Shown here one piece after another: positions 25,467 through 34,936 of a DNA stretch of 64,000 nucleotides. The notes under the pieces are model-generated. The model ran no database searches and was not told the origin of the DNA. It saw only the letters and a program-made list of their open reading frames with translations. Origin of the DNA: Bacteroidaceae bacterium. Lineage in GTDB: Bacteria; Bacteroidota; Bacteroidia; Bacteroidales; Bacteroidaceae. The DNA lies in contig JAFTYI010000037.1 of the NCBI GenBank assembly GCA_017464815.1, positions 1 to 64,000 on the forward strand. Direction: 5' to 3'. The number at the start of each line of letters is the position of its first letter. The first letter of the stretch is position 1. The translations under genes were made by a program, and so were the position numbers.

Positions 25467-26975
25467 TCAATTCACAAACGAATTGAATGAATGCGGTTTG
25501 AGCGTGAGGTTGAGATATTTGTCGGCAATCTTCACGCTCACCGTTTTTTCTTCATTACTGAAGTTTCCGGCCGTGACGATGTATTGCTTCTCTCCCTTCT
25601 TGAACACCACGATGGGCGTGTCGCTGTGTTCGCGTCCGCTGTACCCGATGATTTTTGTTCCAGCCGAAACAAAGTGGCTGAAGTGCTTGTAGGCAAAATA
25701 CTCAGCCGTGTAGCGCATCTTTCGTGTCTTGCTGTCCACCTGGATGAGTGCATTCTGTTTCCATCCCCAGGGCGATTCGCCATTGTCGGTGAGGATGAAG
25801 TTCCAGTTGTAGTACTCCTCGCATCCATGTCCCAGATTGTCGGAAATCAGGAAGAACGTATGTTCGCCAGCCGCCCAGTTCATCGAGCCATTGCCACATT
25901 CGCTCTCCGATTGCATAAAGCGCAGGTTGGGGTAGCGCTTGCGCAGCTGGGGCAGGTTGTTGCGGCATTCCCATTGGGTGCCCACGCCCTTCACATTCTT
26001 CTGCAGTGTGGGGTCGTCCAGAATCTTCTCCACATAATCCAGCCGGTTGGTGTTGAAGGTGCCTATCCACAGTTCCACCTCGGGGTGGTGCTTGGCCAGC
26101 GTAGGAGCCAGATACTCATTGTTGAAGCGCAGGGTACCCTCGGCCGTCCATGCACATCCGGGATAGGGCGTGTAGGAGTAAGCCTCGTTCTGATACATCA
26201 CCTTCGTGATGGGCAGTCCCTGTTCGGCATACAGGTCGATGAACCGGCAGAACATATCAGCATAGCATTGCAGATAGCGCGGGTCCTGTATGAAGAAATC
26301 CTGCGAAGCCAACCGGCGGGGAAACACTCCGTTGCGGTCGCCCAACAGCTTCATCTCATCGGGGTTCAGCTCACGGCCGTCGTCCATATACAGGAGGTAT
26401 CCCTGCCTTTCGTCCATGGTGTTGTGCCTACTGGGCGACACGGGATAGTCCTGATTGATTTTCATCCACGCGGGCGGACTCCACGGACTCATGAAGAGCT
26501 GCAGCTCGGGGCAATACTTCTGTGCCGCACGTGCCAAGGGGATGATGTTGCGCTTGTCGCGCTCGATGTTGAAGTAGCGCAAGCCGAGGTCGCCCACCAC
26601 ATCGTCGCAACTGTACCACGAGCGGGCATAGTCGTTGGCATTCATCGACACACGTCCGTGGGTGAAGTGCAAGTCGCCCGTGGGAGCAAAAAGGTTGTGC
26701 ATCACCTCATCCTGCTCATTGCGTGTCAACAGGTTGAATGCATCCCAATCAAGTTCATTGAAGGTGGTTCCCCAGGCACGGAACTCAGTGCCCTCCTCTT
26801 CCCCCGTAACCTCCAAGATAGGAGCCGTGGCAGGGCGGGCTTTCATCGTCACCTTTGTGCCTTTGGCCCAGTTGTCACCCTCGGTGGTGGTGAACGACTT
26901 GAATGTCTGTGCATCAGCCGTTGCAATAGCCGATGCCATTCCGATGGAAATAAGTAGTTTGGTGTAGTTTTTCAT
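25467..26975 (-). CDS. GH30 family glycoside hydrolase, secreted
   Basis: 502 residues from the second ATG (26975), followed by the signal peptide MKNYTKLLISIGMASAIATADA. A (beta/alpha)8 barrel with the acid/base Glu in MYQNEAYSY and the nucleophile Glu in MQSESECGNG is followed by a C-terminal beta sandwich, as in GH30. Bacteroidetes members of this form are beta-xylosidases, xylobiohydrolases, glucuronoxylanases or beta-glucosidases; the sequence alone does not choose, but the neighbours favour xylan. TATATTTG (27009-27016) stands 34 bases upstream. It is convergent with GH115 and borders the defence island. Confidence 0.88.
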   Translation of the reverse strand: MKNYTKLLISIGMASAIATADAQTFKSFTTTEGDNWAKGTKVTMKARPATAPILEVTGEEEGTEFRAWGTTFNELDWDAFNLLTRNEQDEVMHNLFAPTGDLHFTHGRVSMNANDYARSWYSCDDVVGDLGLRYFNIERDKRNIIPLARAAQKYCPELQLFMSPWSPPAWMKINQDYPVSPSRHNTMDERQGYLLYMDDGRELNPDEMKLLGDRNGVFPRRLASQDFFIQDPRYLQCYADMFCRFIDLYAEQGLPITKVMYQNEAYSYTPYPGCAWTAEGTLRFNNEYLAPTLAKHHPEVELWIGTFNTNRLDYVEKILDDPTLQKNVKGVGTQWECRNNLPQLRKRYPNLRFMQSESECGNGSMNWAAGEHTFFLISDNLGHGCEEYYNWNFILTDNGESPWGWKQNALIQVDSKTRKMRYTAEYFAYKHFSHFVSAGTKIIGYSGREHSDTPIVVFKKGEKQYIVTAGNFSNEEKTVSVKIADKYLNLTLKPHSFNSFVN

Positions 26976-27008
26976 AATCATGAAGTTTGAATCGTTTTAA
27001 TGCGGATG

Positions 27009-27016
27009 CAAATATA
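27009..27016 (-). promoter_or_regulatory. -7 box of GH30 gene (TATATTTG)
   Basis: Matches TAnnTTTG on the minus strand upstream of the GH30 start; no clear -33 box. Confidence 0.5.
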
Positions 27017-27156
27017 GTGTTTTTCTTTTGAATTCCCCCTCTCTTCCTGACGAATAAATGGATTTGTCCACCATGTCAGAAGAATGCCATTCTTCCACGC
27101 CCAGTAATCCCGGAGACGCTTATCACACCTGTAGTTTTTAGTTGTTTTCTTAAAAA

Positions 27157-28329
27157 TTAATACAGAAAACCGAATGTCCACAACGGAAGGGTACGAAGGT
27201 AAGGATATTCAATGTCATCTTTCACTACATAGCCTTCTGATGCTTCGGCCAATTGTTTTTTGGATTTGTTCTTTCCGCCGATTTCAAACGTTTTTCCGTC
27301 CACTTCGAAATCTGATATGGATGAGGAGGTGATGAAATGTCCTACACGTAGCCAGGCAAAGAAGATTGTTTCGCGCAGATTCCCCACATCTGGTGTAGCT
27401 TCTGACAGAGCAAACGAAAGGTTGGGATTGTTCAAATACACCTTTTCCACTTTCTCCAACAGTTTGATACCTTTAGCCTTTTCACGGAGCAAATTGATAA
27501 GCCCTGCTTTTTCCAAATAAATCATATAGTCGGGTAACGTATTGCGGCTAATCTCCAAGTCACGCTCAAGTTTTGCATAGTTGGGCTTGAACGGTACACT
27601 TTGTGCCAATACGTAAAGCAACTTTTTCAATTTAGTTGATGATGCAATGGGCATATCTGCAAACATAGGGATATCCGTCTCCACCATCTGATTGATAAGG
27701 CTACGCAGACGCAAGGCATACTCAGGTTCGTTATAGAAAGGATAGTATCCAGAAGAAAGGTAAGTTTTGAACAATTGCAGCGGACGGGCCTTTTCGTAAG
27801 GAAAGTTAACTTTCCCCGCCAATACTTCATCCAATGTATAGGTTGGCAGATTCCATCCTTTCTCAATGTTCAGAAATTCACGGAATGACAAGCCGGCCAT
27901 GCGGTATTCAACCTTCCGACGACTGAGGTCACCTCCTCCACGTTCAAGGTCGAGCACAGACGAGCCTGTATATACGACCTGCAAACCGGGCAGTTGGTCG
28001 TATATATTCTTGATTTCAACAGACCACCCCTTGTATTTGTGTATTTCGTCAATATACAACCGTTTTCCACCATTTTCGTAGAAAGTGTGAGCCAAATCAA
28101 CCAAACGGTGGGAACTGAAATAGAGGTCGTCGGCAAAAACAAAAAGACTCTCCTCCTGTTTGTCATAAAGCTTTATGTGCTGCAAAAGCATAGTTGTTTT
28201 TCCCACACCGCGTGCACCAAGTATGGCAACCAGGCGACTTTCCCAAGCAATCTTATCATGCAAATAGCGTACAAATGCCGTAGAGGTATTTGCCAACTGA
28301 ATCTTGAACGTACGATAAAGTGATTCCAT
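27157..28329 (-). CDS. AAA_14/DUF4143 family ATPase
   Basis: 390 residues. Walker A GARGVGKTT (38-46) and Walker B LYIDE (91-95) lie in an N-terminal AAA_14 domain. A winged-helix-like part (about 255-300) is followed by the DUF4143 C-terminus with the restriction-nuclease-like EVDGKTFEIGGKNKSK. These stand-alone ATPases are common in Bacteroidales and their biological role is not established. A TATCTTTG box at 28350-28357 is its probable promoter. It is the first gene of the island between the two xylan regions. Confidence 0.88.
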   Translation of the reverse strand: MESLYRTFKIQLANTSTAFVRYLHDKIAWESRLVAILGARGVGKTTMLLQHIKLYDKQEESLFVFADDLYFSSHRLVDLAHTFYENGGKRLYIDEIHKYKGWSVEIKNIYDQLPGLQVVYTGSSVLDLERGGGDLSRRKVEYRMAGLSFREFLNIEKGWNLPTYTLDEVLAGKVNFPYEKARPLQLFKTYLSSGYYPFYNEPEYALRLRSLINQMVETDIPMFADMPIASSTKLKKLLYVLAQSVPFKPNYAKLERDLEISRNTLPDYMIYLEKAGLINLLREKAKGIKLLEKVEKVYLNNPNLSFALSEATPDVGNLRETIFFAWLRVGHFITSSSISDFEVDGKTFEIGGKNKSKKQLAEASEGYVVKDDIEYPYLRTLPLWTFGFLY

Positions 28330-28625
28330 AATCCCATTTTATTTGCCTGCAAAGATATAAAAATGCACAATACAACGTGCGTTTTTTAACAAAAATTGCA
28401 TGGTGGAGTGTGCATTTATCCTCTATCGCTACGGATTCAAGGTGCAAAACTTAATCCCTAAACCCTACAATTCAAGGATGAGAATCTCATGTTTGCAAAC
28501 TGAAAACTTTGCAAACGAAAGGCTGGGGAAACTCACTCTCCCCTTAATACTTCTCATATTGTAAACATTTTGCCAACTATAATGTAAGGAAACCGAAAAA
28601 ATGCGCTTCTCCATTGGCTTCATCC

Positions 28626-28691
28626 CAAGGCTAAGCCCACCTTAACCCAAGGCTGAGGTTGCCTTATCCTTGGACTGAGCATCAGCCATTT
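28626..28691. repeat. 22-bp tandem array, 3 units (inside element A)
   Basis: Units begin at 28626, 28648 and 28670 (CAAGGCTAAGCC, CAAGGCTGAGGT, TTGGACTGAGCA). The first two have AAGGC and GCCTT-like inverted ends. The corresponding array in copy B begins at 63243. Confidence 0.65.
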
Positions 28692-28771
28692 ATGGGCCGA
28701 TTAAAATTCTGCCCATTTTTCGTGCGGAAGAAAACTTGCGCCCATATACGCGATTCTCACGCGGTCAGTTT

Positions 28772-28804
28772 TGCATAAATATACGCCCGCTGTATATTTA
28801 TGCA
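28772..28804. repeat. perfect 13-bp hairpin in element A
   Basis: TGCATAAATATAC and GTATATTTATGCA enclose a 7-base loop. Copy B (63389-63421) keeps both arms exactly and differs by one base in the loop. Confidence 0.9.
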
Positions 28805-28857
28805 TTTCCCGGTCGGAAAAATCAAGCAAAAACCGCCTTCTTCCCACCCTTTAGCGG

Positions 28858-28949
28858 CTAACCTCTCGAGAGGTCAGCCGCTGACCACTTGAGAGGACAC
28901 GGGCTAACCTCCGGACACCTTAGCCGCTGACCACTTGAGAGGAGACGGG
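28858..28949. repeat. 23-bp tandem array, 4 units plus partial (inside element A)
   Basis: Units begin at 28858, 28881, 28904 and 28927 with CTAACC or CTGACC; a partial unit starts at 28950. The first core, ACCTCTCGAGAGGT, is a perfect 14-base palindrome. The corresponding array in copy B begins at 63475. Confidence 0.8.
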
Positions 28950-29228
28950 CTGACCACTTTGTGCCTTACCTCATCCGCTCACCTTCATATTGTATATATA
29001 TGCAAAAATGCACCCCTCACGGGGTAGTTCCCTCTGACGAAATAGGAACGAAATAGAAGTGCGTGATTTATTACTGGGGGGTGTAAGGAAAAAATGCAAG
29101 CAAAACATTCTAAGCTGTCCCACTGTTTTAGGGGGACGAGCCTTCAGGCGGAGGGGGTAAAACATGTTCTTCAACACATTTCTGTAAAATTCTTCATTCT
29201 TCACTCCTCACTCTTCATTTATATTTTG

Positions 29229-29236
29229 TATCTTTG
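29229..29236 (+). promoter_or_regulatory. -7 box (TATCTTTG) of the R-M leader
   Basis: Matches TAnnTTTG upstream of a leader of about 400 bases before the gene at 29650. The leader carries hairpins, including AAAGGCGTTTACGACGCTTT (29298-29317 approximately) and CCATTGG/CCAATGG (near 29430-29455). Confidence 0.4.
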
Positions 29237-29354
29237 TCCCGCTACTTCGCCCGTCGCCTTTCACAAGGCCAAGGGGATGGGGTGGCGGACATATATGAAA
29301 AGGCGTTTACGACGCTTTGGTTTTGACAATCTGAAATCCTGAGAAAATTTCAAA

Positions 29355-29609
29355 ATGCAAGTCAAAAACAAAGCAGCAGTGAATGCCCCTTGGTTGTGTT
29401 ATACACAGCCCTTATTGTGTCAAAGCCATTGGTGTATCCGTACGCCAATGGCAACTTTAGGCATAGTAGGGTTGTTGGTATATACGTACAGCGTGGGGCT
29501 TTCTCTTGTTGCTCGTTCCGACTTGCAGGGCGATTCTCAGGAGCCTCAGATTGTGGAGCGAGCGACAGTGAAGGGCTTCACGCTTTCTTTATGTCCTGAC
29601 GTCACATAG
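29355..29609 (+). CDS. small ORF in the R-M leader, doubtful
   Basis: 84 codons starting MQVKNKAAVNAPWLCYTQ, with Cys and Trp residues and one hydrophobic stretch (ATLGIVGLLVYTYSVGLSLV). It begins just after a hairpin leader and ends 40 bases before the methylase-like gene. It could be a leader peptide, or the region may be a structured RNA whose frame is open by chance. I do not recognise it. Confidence 0.3.
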   Translation: MQVKNKAAVNAPWLCYTQPLLCQSHWCIRTPMATLGIVGLLVYTYSVGLSLVARSDLQGDSQEPQIVERATVKGFTLSLCPDVT

Positions 29610-29649
29610 TTGGAAACAAGCGGTCGCCGTAGTCCTCGACCGTAAATGA

Positions 29650-30681
29650 ATGGTTGCTATGCCTATCGAAGCTGACATATTAGAGGACTATATCTGCCAA
29701 TTCTCGCCCGAGCTATTGAACACTTTGCTCAAGGATCACACCACGAGCAAGGAGGGAGAACCACCATGCAATATCTTTTGGGCAACCTCTGACTACGAGC
29801 ATTTGGGTGACACCTACGGCTATCACTCTCCGATACTTCCCCATCTTATTACCGGCGACAATGGGCATGTCATTATGCCGCGTATCTTGAAAAGTCGGGA
29901 CACACAGACCGCACGCTCGCGCGACATGGCCGAAGTGTTCACTCCATCGTGGATATGCAATGCACAGAACAACCTCATCGACGAAGCATGGTTTGGCCGC
30001 AAGGATGTATTCAACATCGAACATACCGACGAACAAGGGCACCATTTTTGGACAACCACGACGGGCAAGATTGCCTTTCCTGAAAACAAAACATGGAAAG
30101 ATTATGTGCGCGACATCCGATTGGAAATCACCTGTGGTGAAGCCCCCTATATCGTCAGTCGTTACGATACGACTACGGGAGAATCCATCCCTATCGAACA
30201 ACGCATTGGTTTGCTCGACCGGAAACTGCGTGTCGTAAGCGAGAATACCACCGATTCAGGCGAATGGCTTGAATGGACGCAGATAGCCTACAAGAGCACT
30301 TATGGTTACGAGTGGCAGGGCGACAACCTCTTGATTGCCCGCGAAGCGATGCTTATCACCTTTATCGAATACTACGAACAGAAATTCGGTAAGCAACCCT
30401 TATTGAAATCAATCAATTACATCGCCTACATCATATCGTGGAACATGTGGCAGATGGATGGCTTAAAAGGTGTAATCCCCAATTCATGCGGCGACAAGGT
30501 ACACACCGAGCAGACGCTCTTCGATGGAGTTATAGAGACCATCGTCCCTTGCGAGGGATGCACAAAAGACGACATCCACCGCCACAACGGCACCTATTGT
30601 ATGATTAAGGATTGGCGTGCCAAAGACCCCGTGACAGGCAGAATGGGAAAGAGAATCCGATTTATCGACCTTATTAAATAG
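29650..30681 (+). CDS. restriction endonuclease subunit M-like protein
   Basis: 343 residues. It has the methylase-type FTPS segment (97-100, AEVFTPSW) and an LEITCGEAPY segment (158-167) where a cofactor loop would lie, but no NPPY motif. It resembles the subunit-M proteins that precede a large GIY-YIG/helicase/Eco57I-type methylase in Bacteroidetes, and that is exactly the next gene, 7 bases away. It may be a partner or specificity subunit rather than a complete methylase. An alternative start lies at 29659. Confidence 0.75.
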   Translation: MVAMPIEADILEDYICQFSPELLNTLLKDHTTSKEGEPPCNIFWATSDYEHLGDTYGYHSPILPHLITGDNGHVIMPRILKSRDTQTARSRDMAEVFTPSWICNAQNNLIDEAWFGRKDVFNIEHTDEQGHHFWTTTTGKIAFPENKTWKDYVRDIRLEITCGEAPYIVSRYDTTTGESIPIEQRIGLLDRKLRVVSENTTDSGEWLEWTQIAYKSTYGYEWQGDNLLIAREAMLITFIEYYEQKFGKQPLLKSINYIAYIISWNMWQMDGLKGVIPNSCGDKVHTEQTLFDGVIETIVPCEGCTKDDIHRHNGTYCMIKDWRAKDPVTGRMGKRIRFIDLIK

Positions 30682-30688
30682 TGACACA

Positions 30689-33600
30689 ATGAAATTCACG
30701 TCATCACTAAAACTGAAACTCATCTATGTGTTCCGCATCAATGACGCGGCACATCAAGGTTGCTTGAAGGTGGGTGAAGCCACTTGCGATAGCGACAACG
30801 TGTTTGGTCTTGCACCCAACAGCAGAGCACTCAACGAATCGGCCAAGCGGCGCATCAACCAATACACACAGACGGCAGGCATTGCCTATGACCTCCTGTA
30901 CACCGAACTGACCATATATAATAATAAGAAGCAGGGATTGTGTGCATTCAACGACAAAGAGGTACACAACGTGTTAGAGCGTTCGGGCATCAAGAAGAAG
31001 GTGTTCGACACGGCCCACAAAGCCAACGAATGGTTTGTCACCGACCTCGAAACGGTGAAGCGTGCCATCGCGGCTGTCAAGGAAGGACGTGAATCACTCT
31101 CTACGGCAGAGATTTCACACGATAGGACACCCATCAACTTCCGTCCCGAACAACGCGAAGCCATAGAGAAGACCAAACGCCAATTCAAGAAAAGCAACCA
31201 GATGTTGTGGAATGCCAAGATGCGTTTCGGAAAGACCCTTTCAGCTTTGCAAGTAGTCAAGGATATGGATTTCAGGCGCACCCTCATCCTTACTCATCGT
31301 CCGGTAGTCGATAGCGGATGGTTCGAAGACTTTGGCAAGATATTCTATGATAGCCCCATCTTTGCCTATGGTTCAAAGAACAACGGCGACTCGCACGCCT
31401 CACTCGAAGCGCGTGCACGGCAAGGCAAATGCCAGTATGTATATTTTGCTTCTATGCAGGACCTTCGCGGCTCGGAACTTGTTGGCGGTCACTTCGACAA
31501 GAACAATGAAGTGTTTGCTACGGCATGGGACTTCATCATTGTGGATGAAGCACACGAAGGAACACAGACAGAACTGGGCAAAGCCGTAATGACCGAACTC
31601 GTGAAGAGCAATACCAAGGTGTTGCGCCTGTCGGGTACACCCTTCAATCTGCTTGATGAGTTTGCAGAGGGTGAGATATACACGTGGGACTATGTGATGG
31701 AGCAACAAGCCAAAGCCGCTTGGGACGGCCTCCATTTTGGTGACCCCAATCCCTATGCCTCGTTGCCTACGATGAACATCTACACCTACGACCTCGGCCG
31801 CTTGCTCAGTGAGTTTGTCGATGAAGATGTGGCCTTCAACTTCCGCGAGTTTTTCCGTGTCAATGATGGAGGAAACTTTACACACGAAAAGGATGTAAGA
31901 GCATTCCTCAACCTGCTGACCAAGGAGGACAAAGAGAGTTGTTACCCCTTTGCCAATGAGGAATACCGCAACATATTCCGTCATACACTGTGGATGGTGC
32001 CGGGTGTCAAAGAGGCACGCGCACTGAGTGCAATGTTACAGACTCATCCCGTGTTCCAACATTTCAAGATTGTCAATGTGGCTGGCGATGGCGACCAAGA
32101 TGAAGAAAGCAAGGATGCACTTGCCGCCGTAGAGGAAGCTATCGGACACGACCCCGATGCCACACGCACCATCACCCTCTCGTGCGGCAGGCTGACTACG
32201 GGTGTCAGCGTCAAGGCATGGACGGCCGTGTTTATGCTGTCGGGCTCGTACAACACAGCGGCATCTACCTATATGCAAACCATCTTCCGTGTGCAGACAC
32301 CGGCCACCATCAATGGCCGCGTGAAAGAGCAGTGCTACGTCTTTGACTTTGCTCCCGACCGCACACTCAAAGTCATTGCCGAAACGGCCAAGATATCGGC
32401 CAAAGCAGGAAAGACCAGCGGAAACGACCGCAAGGCGATGGGTGAGTTCCTCAACTTCTGTCCCATCATATCAGTTGAGGGCGGACGGATGAACCAGTTC
32501 GATGTGCCCCGTATGCTCGAACAGTTGAAGAAAGTGTATGTGGAGCGTGTCGTGCGCAACGGGTTCGAGGACAAGAGCCTCTACAATGACGAACTGATGA
32601 AACTCAACGACCTGCAGTTACAAGAGTTTGACGAACTGAAAAAGATTATCGGGCAGACTAAGGCCATGCCCAAGACCAATCAGGTTGATATCAATAATCA
32701 GGGATTGACTGATGAACAATACGAAGAACTTGAATCTCTGGAGAAGAAGAACAAGAAAAAAGGAAAAGACAAACAACCGCTTACCGAGGAGGAGAAGCAG
32801 CGGCTCGAAGAGCTGAAGAAGAAACGCGAGAATCGCGAAGCTGCCATCTCTATCTTGCGGGGAATCTCCATCCGCATGCCGTTGCTCATTTATGGAGCAG
32901 AGGTAAGCAATGAGGATGAAGAGATTACCATCGACAACTTTGCTTCCCTCATCGACGACCAGTCGTGGGAGGAGTTTATGCCCAAGGGAGTAACCAAGGA
33001 CAAGTTCGAGAGTATCAAGAAATACTACGACCCCGAAATATTCAGTGCAGCAGGCAAACGCATCCGTGCGATGGCTCGTGCGGCTGACAAACTGAGCGTG
33101 GAGGAACGCATCGAACGCATCACCGACATTTTTAGCACTTTCCGTAACCCTGATAAAGAAACTGTGCTCACCCCGTGGCGAGTGGTGAATATGCACTTGG
33201 GTGATTGCTTGGGTGGATACAGTTTTCTTGCCGAAGACAATGAGACGATACTGACCGATCCTCGTTTTATTGACAAGGGAGAAGTTACGGCCAACGTGTT
33301 TGCCGAAGATTCGCGCATTCTTGAAATCAACTCCAAGTCGGGTTTGTATCCCCTGTATATGGCCTACAGCATCTATCGAACTCGTGTAGCCTCCTCTCTC
33401 TTCTCAGTGTCGAGCATCGCGGACGAACAGAAAATATGGGATAGGGTAGTGGCCGAAAACATCTTCGTCATCTGCAAAACTCCGATGGCCAAGAGCATCA
33501 CCAAGCGTACCCTTATCGGATTCCGCAAAGCCAAAGTAAACACCCGATATTTCGAGGACCTAATCAATCAAATCAAGAACAAACCGGAGAACTTCGTGGC

Positions 33601-34642
33601 CAAAGTTGCCAAAGGAAGTTCGTACTGGAAAGCAATAAACAATGACAACATGAAATTCAATGCAATAGTGGGAAATCCGCCGTATCAAGTGATGGATGGA
33701 GGTACAGACAGAGGAGCAATTCCTGTATATCATTACTTTATGAATATAGCCAAACGTACAAATCCTAATTATATAAGTTTGATTATGCCGTCACGATGGT
33801 ATGCAGGAGGGCGAGGATTGGATGAGTTTCGTACTGAAATGATGGAAGACACTCATCTGTCGAAACTATATGATTATGAACTTAGCAAAGATTTATTCCC
33901 AACAGTAGATATTGCAGGCGGCCTATGTACGTATTTGTGGGATGAATCACATAATGATGCATGCGTAGTGACGAACTATAATGCTATCAAAGATATAGTT
34001 GCCAAACGCTACCTTAACCAATTTGAAACTTTGATACGTTCAAACGCTGCTGTTCCCATCTTGGAGAAAATCGTAAAAGTATCTTCTTCATATCTCAATA
34101 GCCTTGTACTATCAATCAATCCATTCGGATTTAGAACATATTTCCGTGGCTCTGACAAAGGAAATATAAGTATATTAACAAGCAAAGGATGGGCTAAAGT
34201 TAATAAAGAAGAAATAGCAAAAGGAAAGGAATATGTTGACATGTACAAAATTATTGTAGGTCGATTTGTTCCGAGCAATGGAGAAATGAGTGTAAAACCT
34301 GGCGACGGTTATCGTGTGCTGACTGAGCCACAAATATTAGCTCCTGGCCAAATCAATACAGAAACATATATTGATACAGCTGTATTCCCCACCCAAGATG
34401 AAGCAACAAATTACAAGAAATATCTATGTTCAAAATTTGCTCGCTATCTTCTCAGACAAGGAGTGACCTCTGTTAATGTAACAAAAGAATGTTTTGCTTT
34501 TGTCCCAATCCAAGACTTTACTAACCAAAGCGACATTGATTGGAATAGACCAATCTCCGATATCGACCAACAACTATACGCAAAGTATAATCTGACCGAA
34601 GAAGAAATCGCGTTTATTGAGAAGATGATAAAACCGATGTAA
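30689..34642 (+). CDS. large restriction enzyme: GIY-YIG-like nuclease, helicase and N6-adenine methylase
   Basis: 1317 residues. The N-terminus (about 8-105; LIYVFRI...CLKVGEA) looks like a GIY-YIG nuclease of the T5orf172 type. An SF2 helicase follows, with MRFGKT (178-183), VDEAHEGTQ and LRLSGTP. A Lys/Glu-rich coiled linker lies near residues 680-720. The methylase part has TPWRVV, EINSKSGLYPLY and NPPY (about 996-999), and the C-terminus probably recognises the target. Nuclease, translocase and methylase on one chain resemble LlaGI-type or Eco57I-like systems. A terminator follows. The 3' third, from about 33650, is visibly richer in A+T than the rest, which may mark exchange of the recognition domain. 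Confidence 0.88.
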   Translation: MKFTSSLKLKLIYVFRINDAAHQGCLKVGEATCDSDNVFGLAPNSRALNESAKRRINQYTQTAGIAYDLLYTELTIYNNKKQGLCAFNDKEVHNVLERSGIKKKVFDTAHKANEWFVTDLETVKRAIAAVKEGRESLSTAEISHDRTPINFRPEQREAIEKTKRQFKKSNQMLWNAKMRFGKTLSALQVVKDMDFRRTLILTHRPVVDSGWFEDFGKIFYDSPIFAYGSKNNGDSHASLEARARQGKCQYVYFASMQDLRGSELVGGHFDKNNEVFATAWDFIIVDEAHEGTQTELGKAVMTELVKSNTKVLRLSGTPFNLLDEFAEGEIYTWDYVMEQQAKAAWDGLHFGDPNPYASLPTMNIYTYDLGRLLSEFVDEDVAFNFREFFRVNDGGNFTHEKDVRAFLNLLTKEDKESCYPFANEEYRNIFRHTLWMVPGVKEARALSAMLQTHPVFQHFKIVNVAGDGDQDEESKDALAAVEEAIGHDPDATRTITLSCGRLTTGVSVKAWTAVFMLSGSYNTAASTYMQTIFRVQTPATINGRVKEQCYVFDFAPDRTLKVIAETAKISAKAGKTSGNDRKAMGEFLNFCPIISVEGGRMNQFDVPRMLEQLKKVYVERVVRNGFEDKSLYNDELMKLNDLQLQEFDELKKIIGQTKAMPKTNQVDINNQGLTDEQYEELESLEKKNKKKGKDKQPLTEEEKQRLEELKKKRENREAAISILRGISIRMPLLIYGAEVSNEDEEITIDNFASLIDDQSWEEFMPKGVTKDKFESIKKYYDPEIFSAAGKRIRAMARAADKLSVEERIERITDIFSTFRNPDKETVLTPWRVVNMHLGDCLGGYSFLAEDNETILTDPRFIDKGEVTANVFAEDSRILEINSKSGLYPLYMAYSIYRTRVASSLFSVSSIADEQKIWDRVVAENIFVICKTPMAKSITKRTLIGFRKAKVNTRYFEDLINQIKNKPENFVAKVAKGSSYWKAINNDNMKFNAIVGNPPYQVMDGGTDRGAIPVYHYFMNIAKRTNPNYISLIMPSRWYAGGRGLDEFRTEMMEDTHLSKLYDYELSKDLFPTVDIAGGLCTYLWDESHNDACVVTNYNAIKDIVAKRYLNQFETLIRSNAAVPILEKIVKVSSSYLNSLVLSINPFGFRTYFRGSDKGNISILTSKGWAKVNKEEIAKGKEYVDMYKIIVGRFVPSNGEMSVKPGDGYRVLTEPQILAPGQINTETYIDTAVFPTQDEATNYKKYLCSKFARYLLRQGVTSVNVTKECFAFVPIQDFTNQSDIDWNRPISDIDQQLYAKYNLTEEEIAFIEKMIKPM

Positions 34643-34647
34643 AAGTA

Positions 34648-34675
34648 ATCGCCGCGAACAATAGTTTGCGGCGAT
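34648..34675 (+). terminator. hairpin after the R-M gene
   Basis: ATCGCCGC and GCGGCGAT form an 8-base perfect stem, extended by GAAC/GTTT, followed by ATTGTTTTG. It lies 6 bases after the stop codon. Confidence 0.7.
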
Positions 34676-34879
34676 ATTGTTTTGAAATAAATGATGTTTT
34701 TCAAAACATTAGCAAAGACCTATATAACTCTTCGGCCTAATTGTCAGTATAGTTGCTTCTTTTTTACCTAATTATCTACATCTTATCATTTGGCTTATTC
34801 ATTTTTAATGGATAATGTCTTTTTAGCTCCCAAAAAGCAAATAATCAGCAATAATTATTCTACTTTAAATGAAATTTTA

Positions 34880-34887
34880 TACTTTTG
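34880..34887 (+). promoter_or_regulatory. -7 box (TACTTTTG) of the Schlafen-type gene
   Basis: Matches TAnnTTTG 50 bases before the ATG at 34937; the flanks are A+T-rich and no -33 box is obvious. Confidence 0.5.
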
Positions 34888-34936
34888 CATATTGAGAAAT
34901 TTAATTTCTATTGATAATTTTAAAACATCATAATAA

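Larger units (their letters stand above)
28559..29074 (+). repeat. 516-bp dispersed non-coding element, copy A
   Basis: It aligns to 63176-63691 with a constant offset of 34617, that is, no net insertion or deletion over 516 bases. It contains a 22-bp array (28626-28691), a hairpin with 13-base perfect arms (28772-28784 and 28792-28804) and a 23-bp array (28858-28949 plus a partial unit). No reading frame is conserved between copies, and no terminal inverted repeats or target duplications were noticed. Confidence 0.85.
28330..29649. other. gene-poor region between ATPase and R-M genes
   Basis: It contains the ATPase promoter, two small palindromes (ATGAGAATCTCAT at 28478-28490 and GTTTGCAAAC at 28491-28500), the 516-bp element A (28559-29074), a promoter-like TATCTTTG (29229-29236) and a structured leader with a small ORF. 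No large gene is supported. Confidence 0.6.

Noticed and set aside
28858-28949. Short tandem repeats considered as a CRISPR array
   Set aside because: Units are contiguous with palindromic cores and no unique spacers, the period is only 23 bases and no cas genes are present.
28559-29074. 516-bp element considered as an insertion sequence or MITE
   Set aside because: No transposase, terminal inverted repeats or target-site duplications are visible; kept as a repeat of unknown nature.
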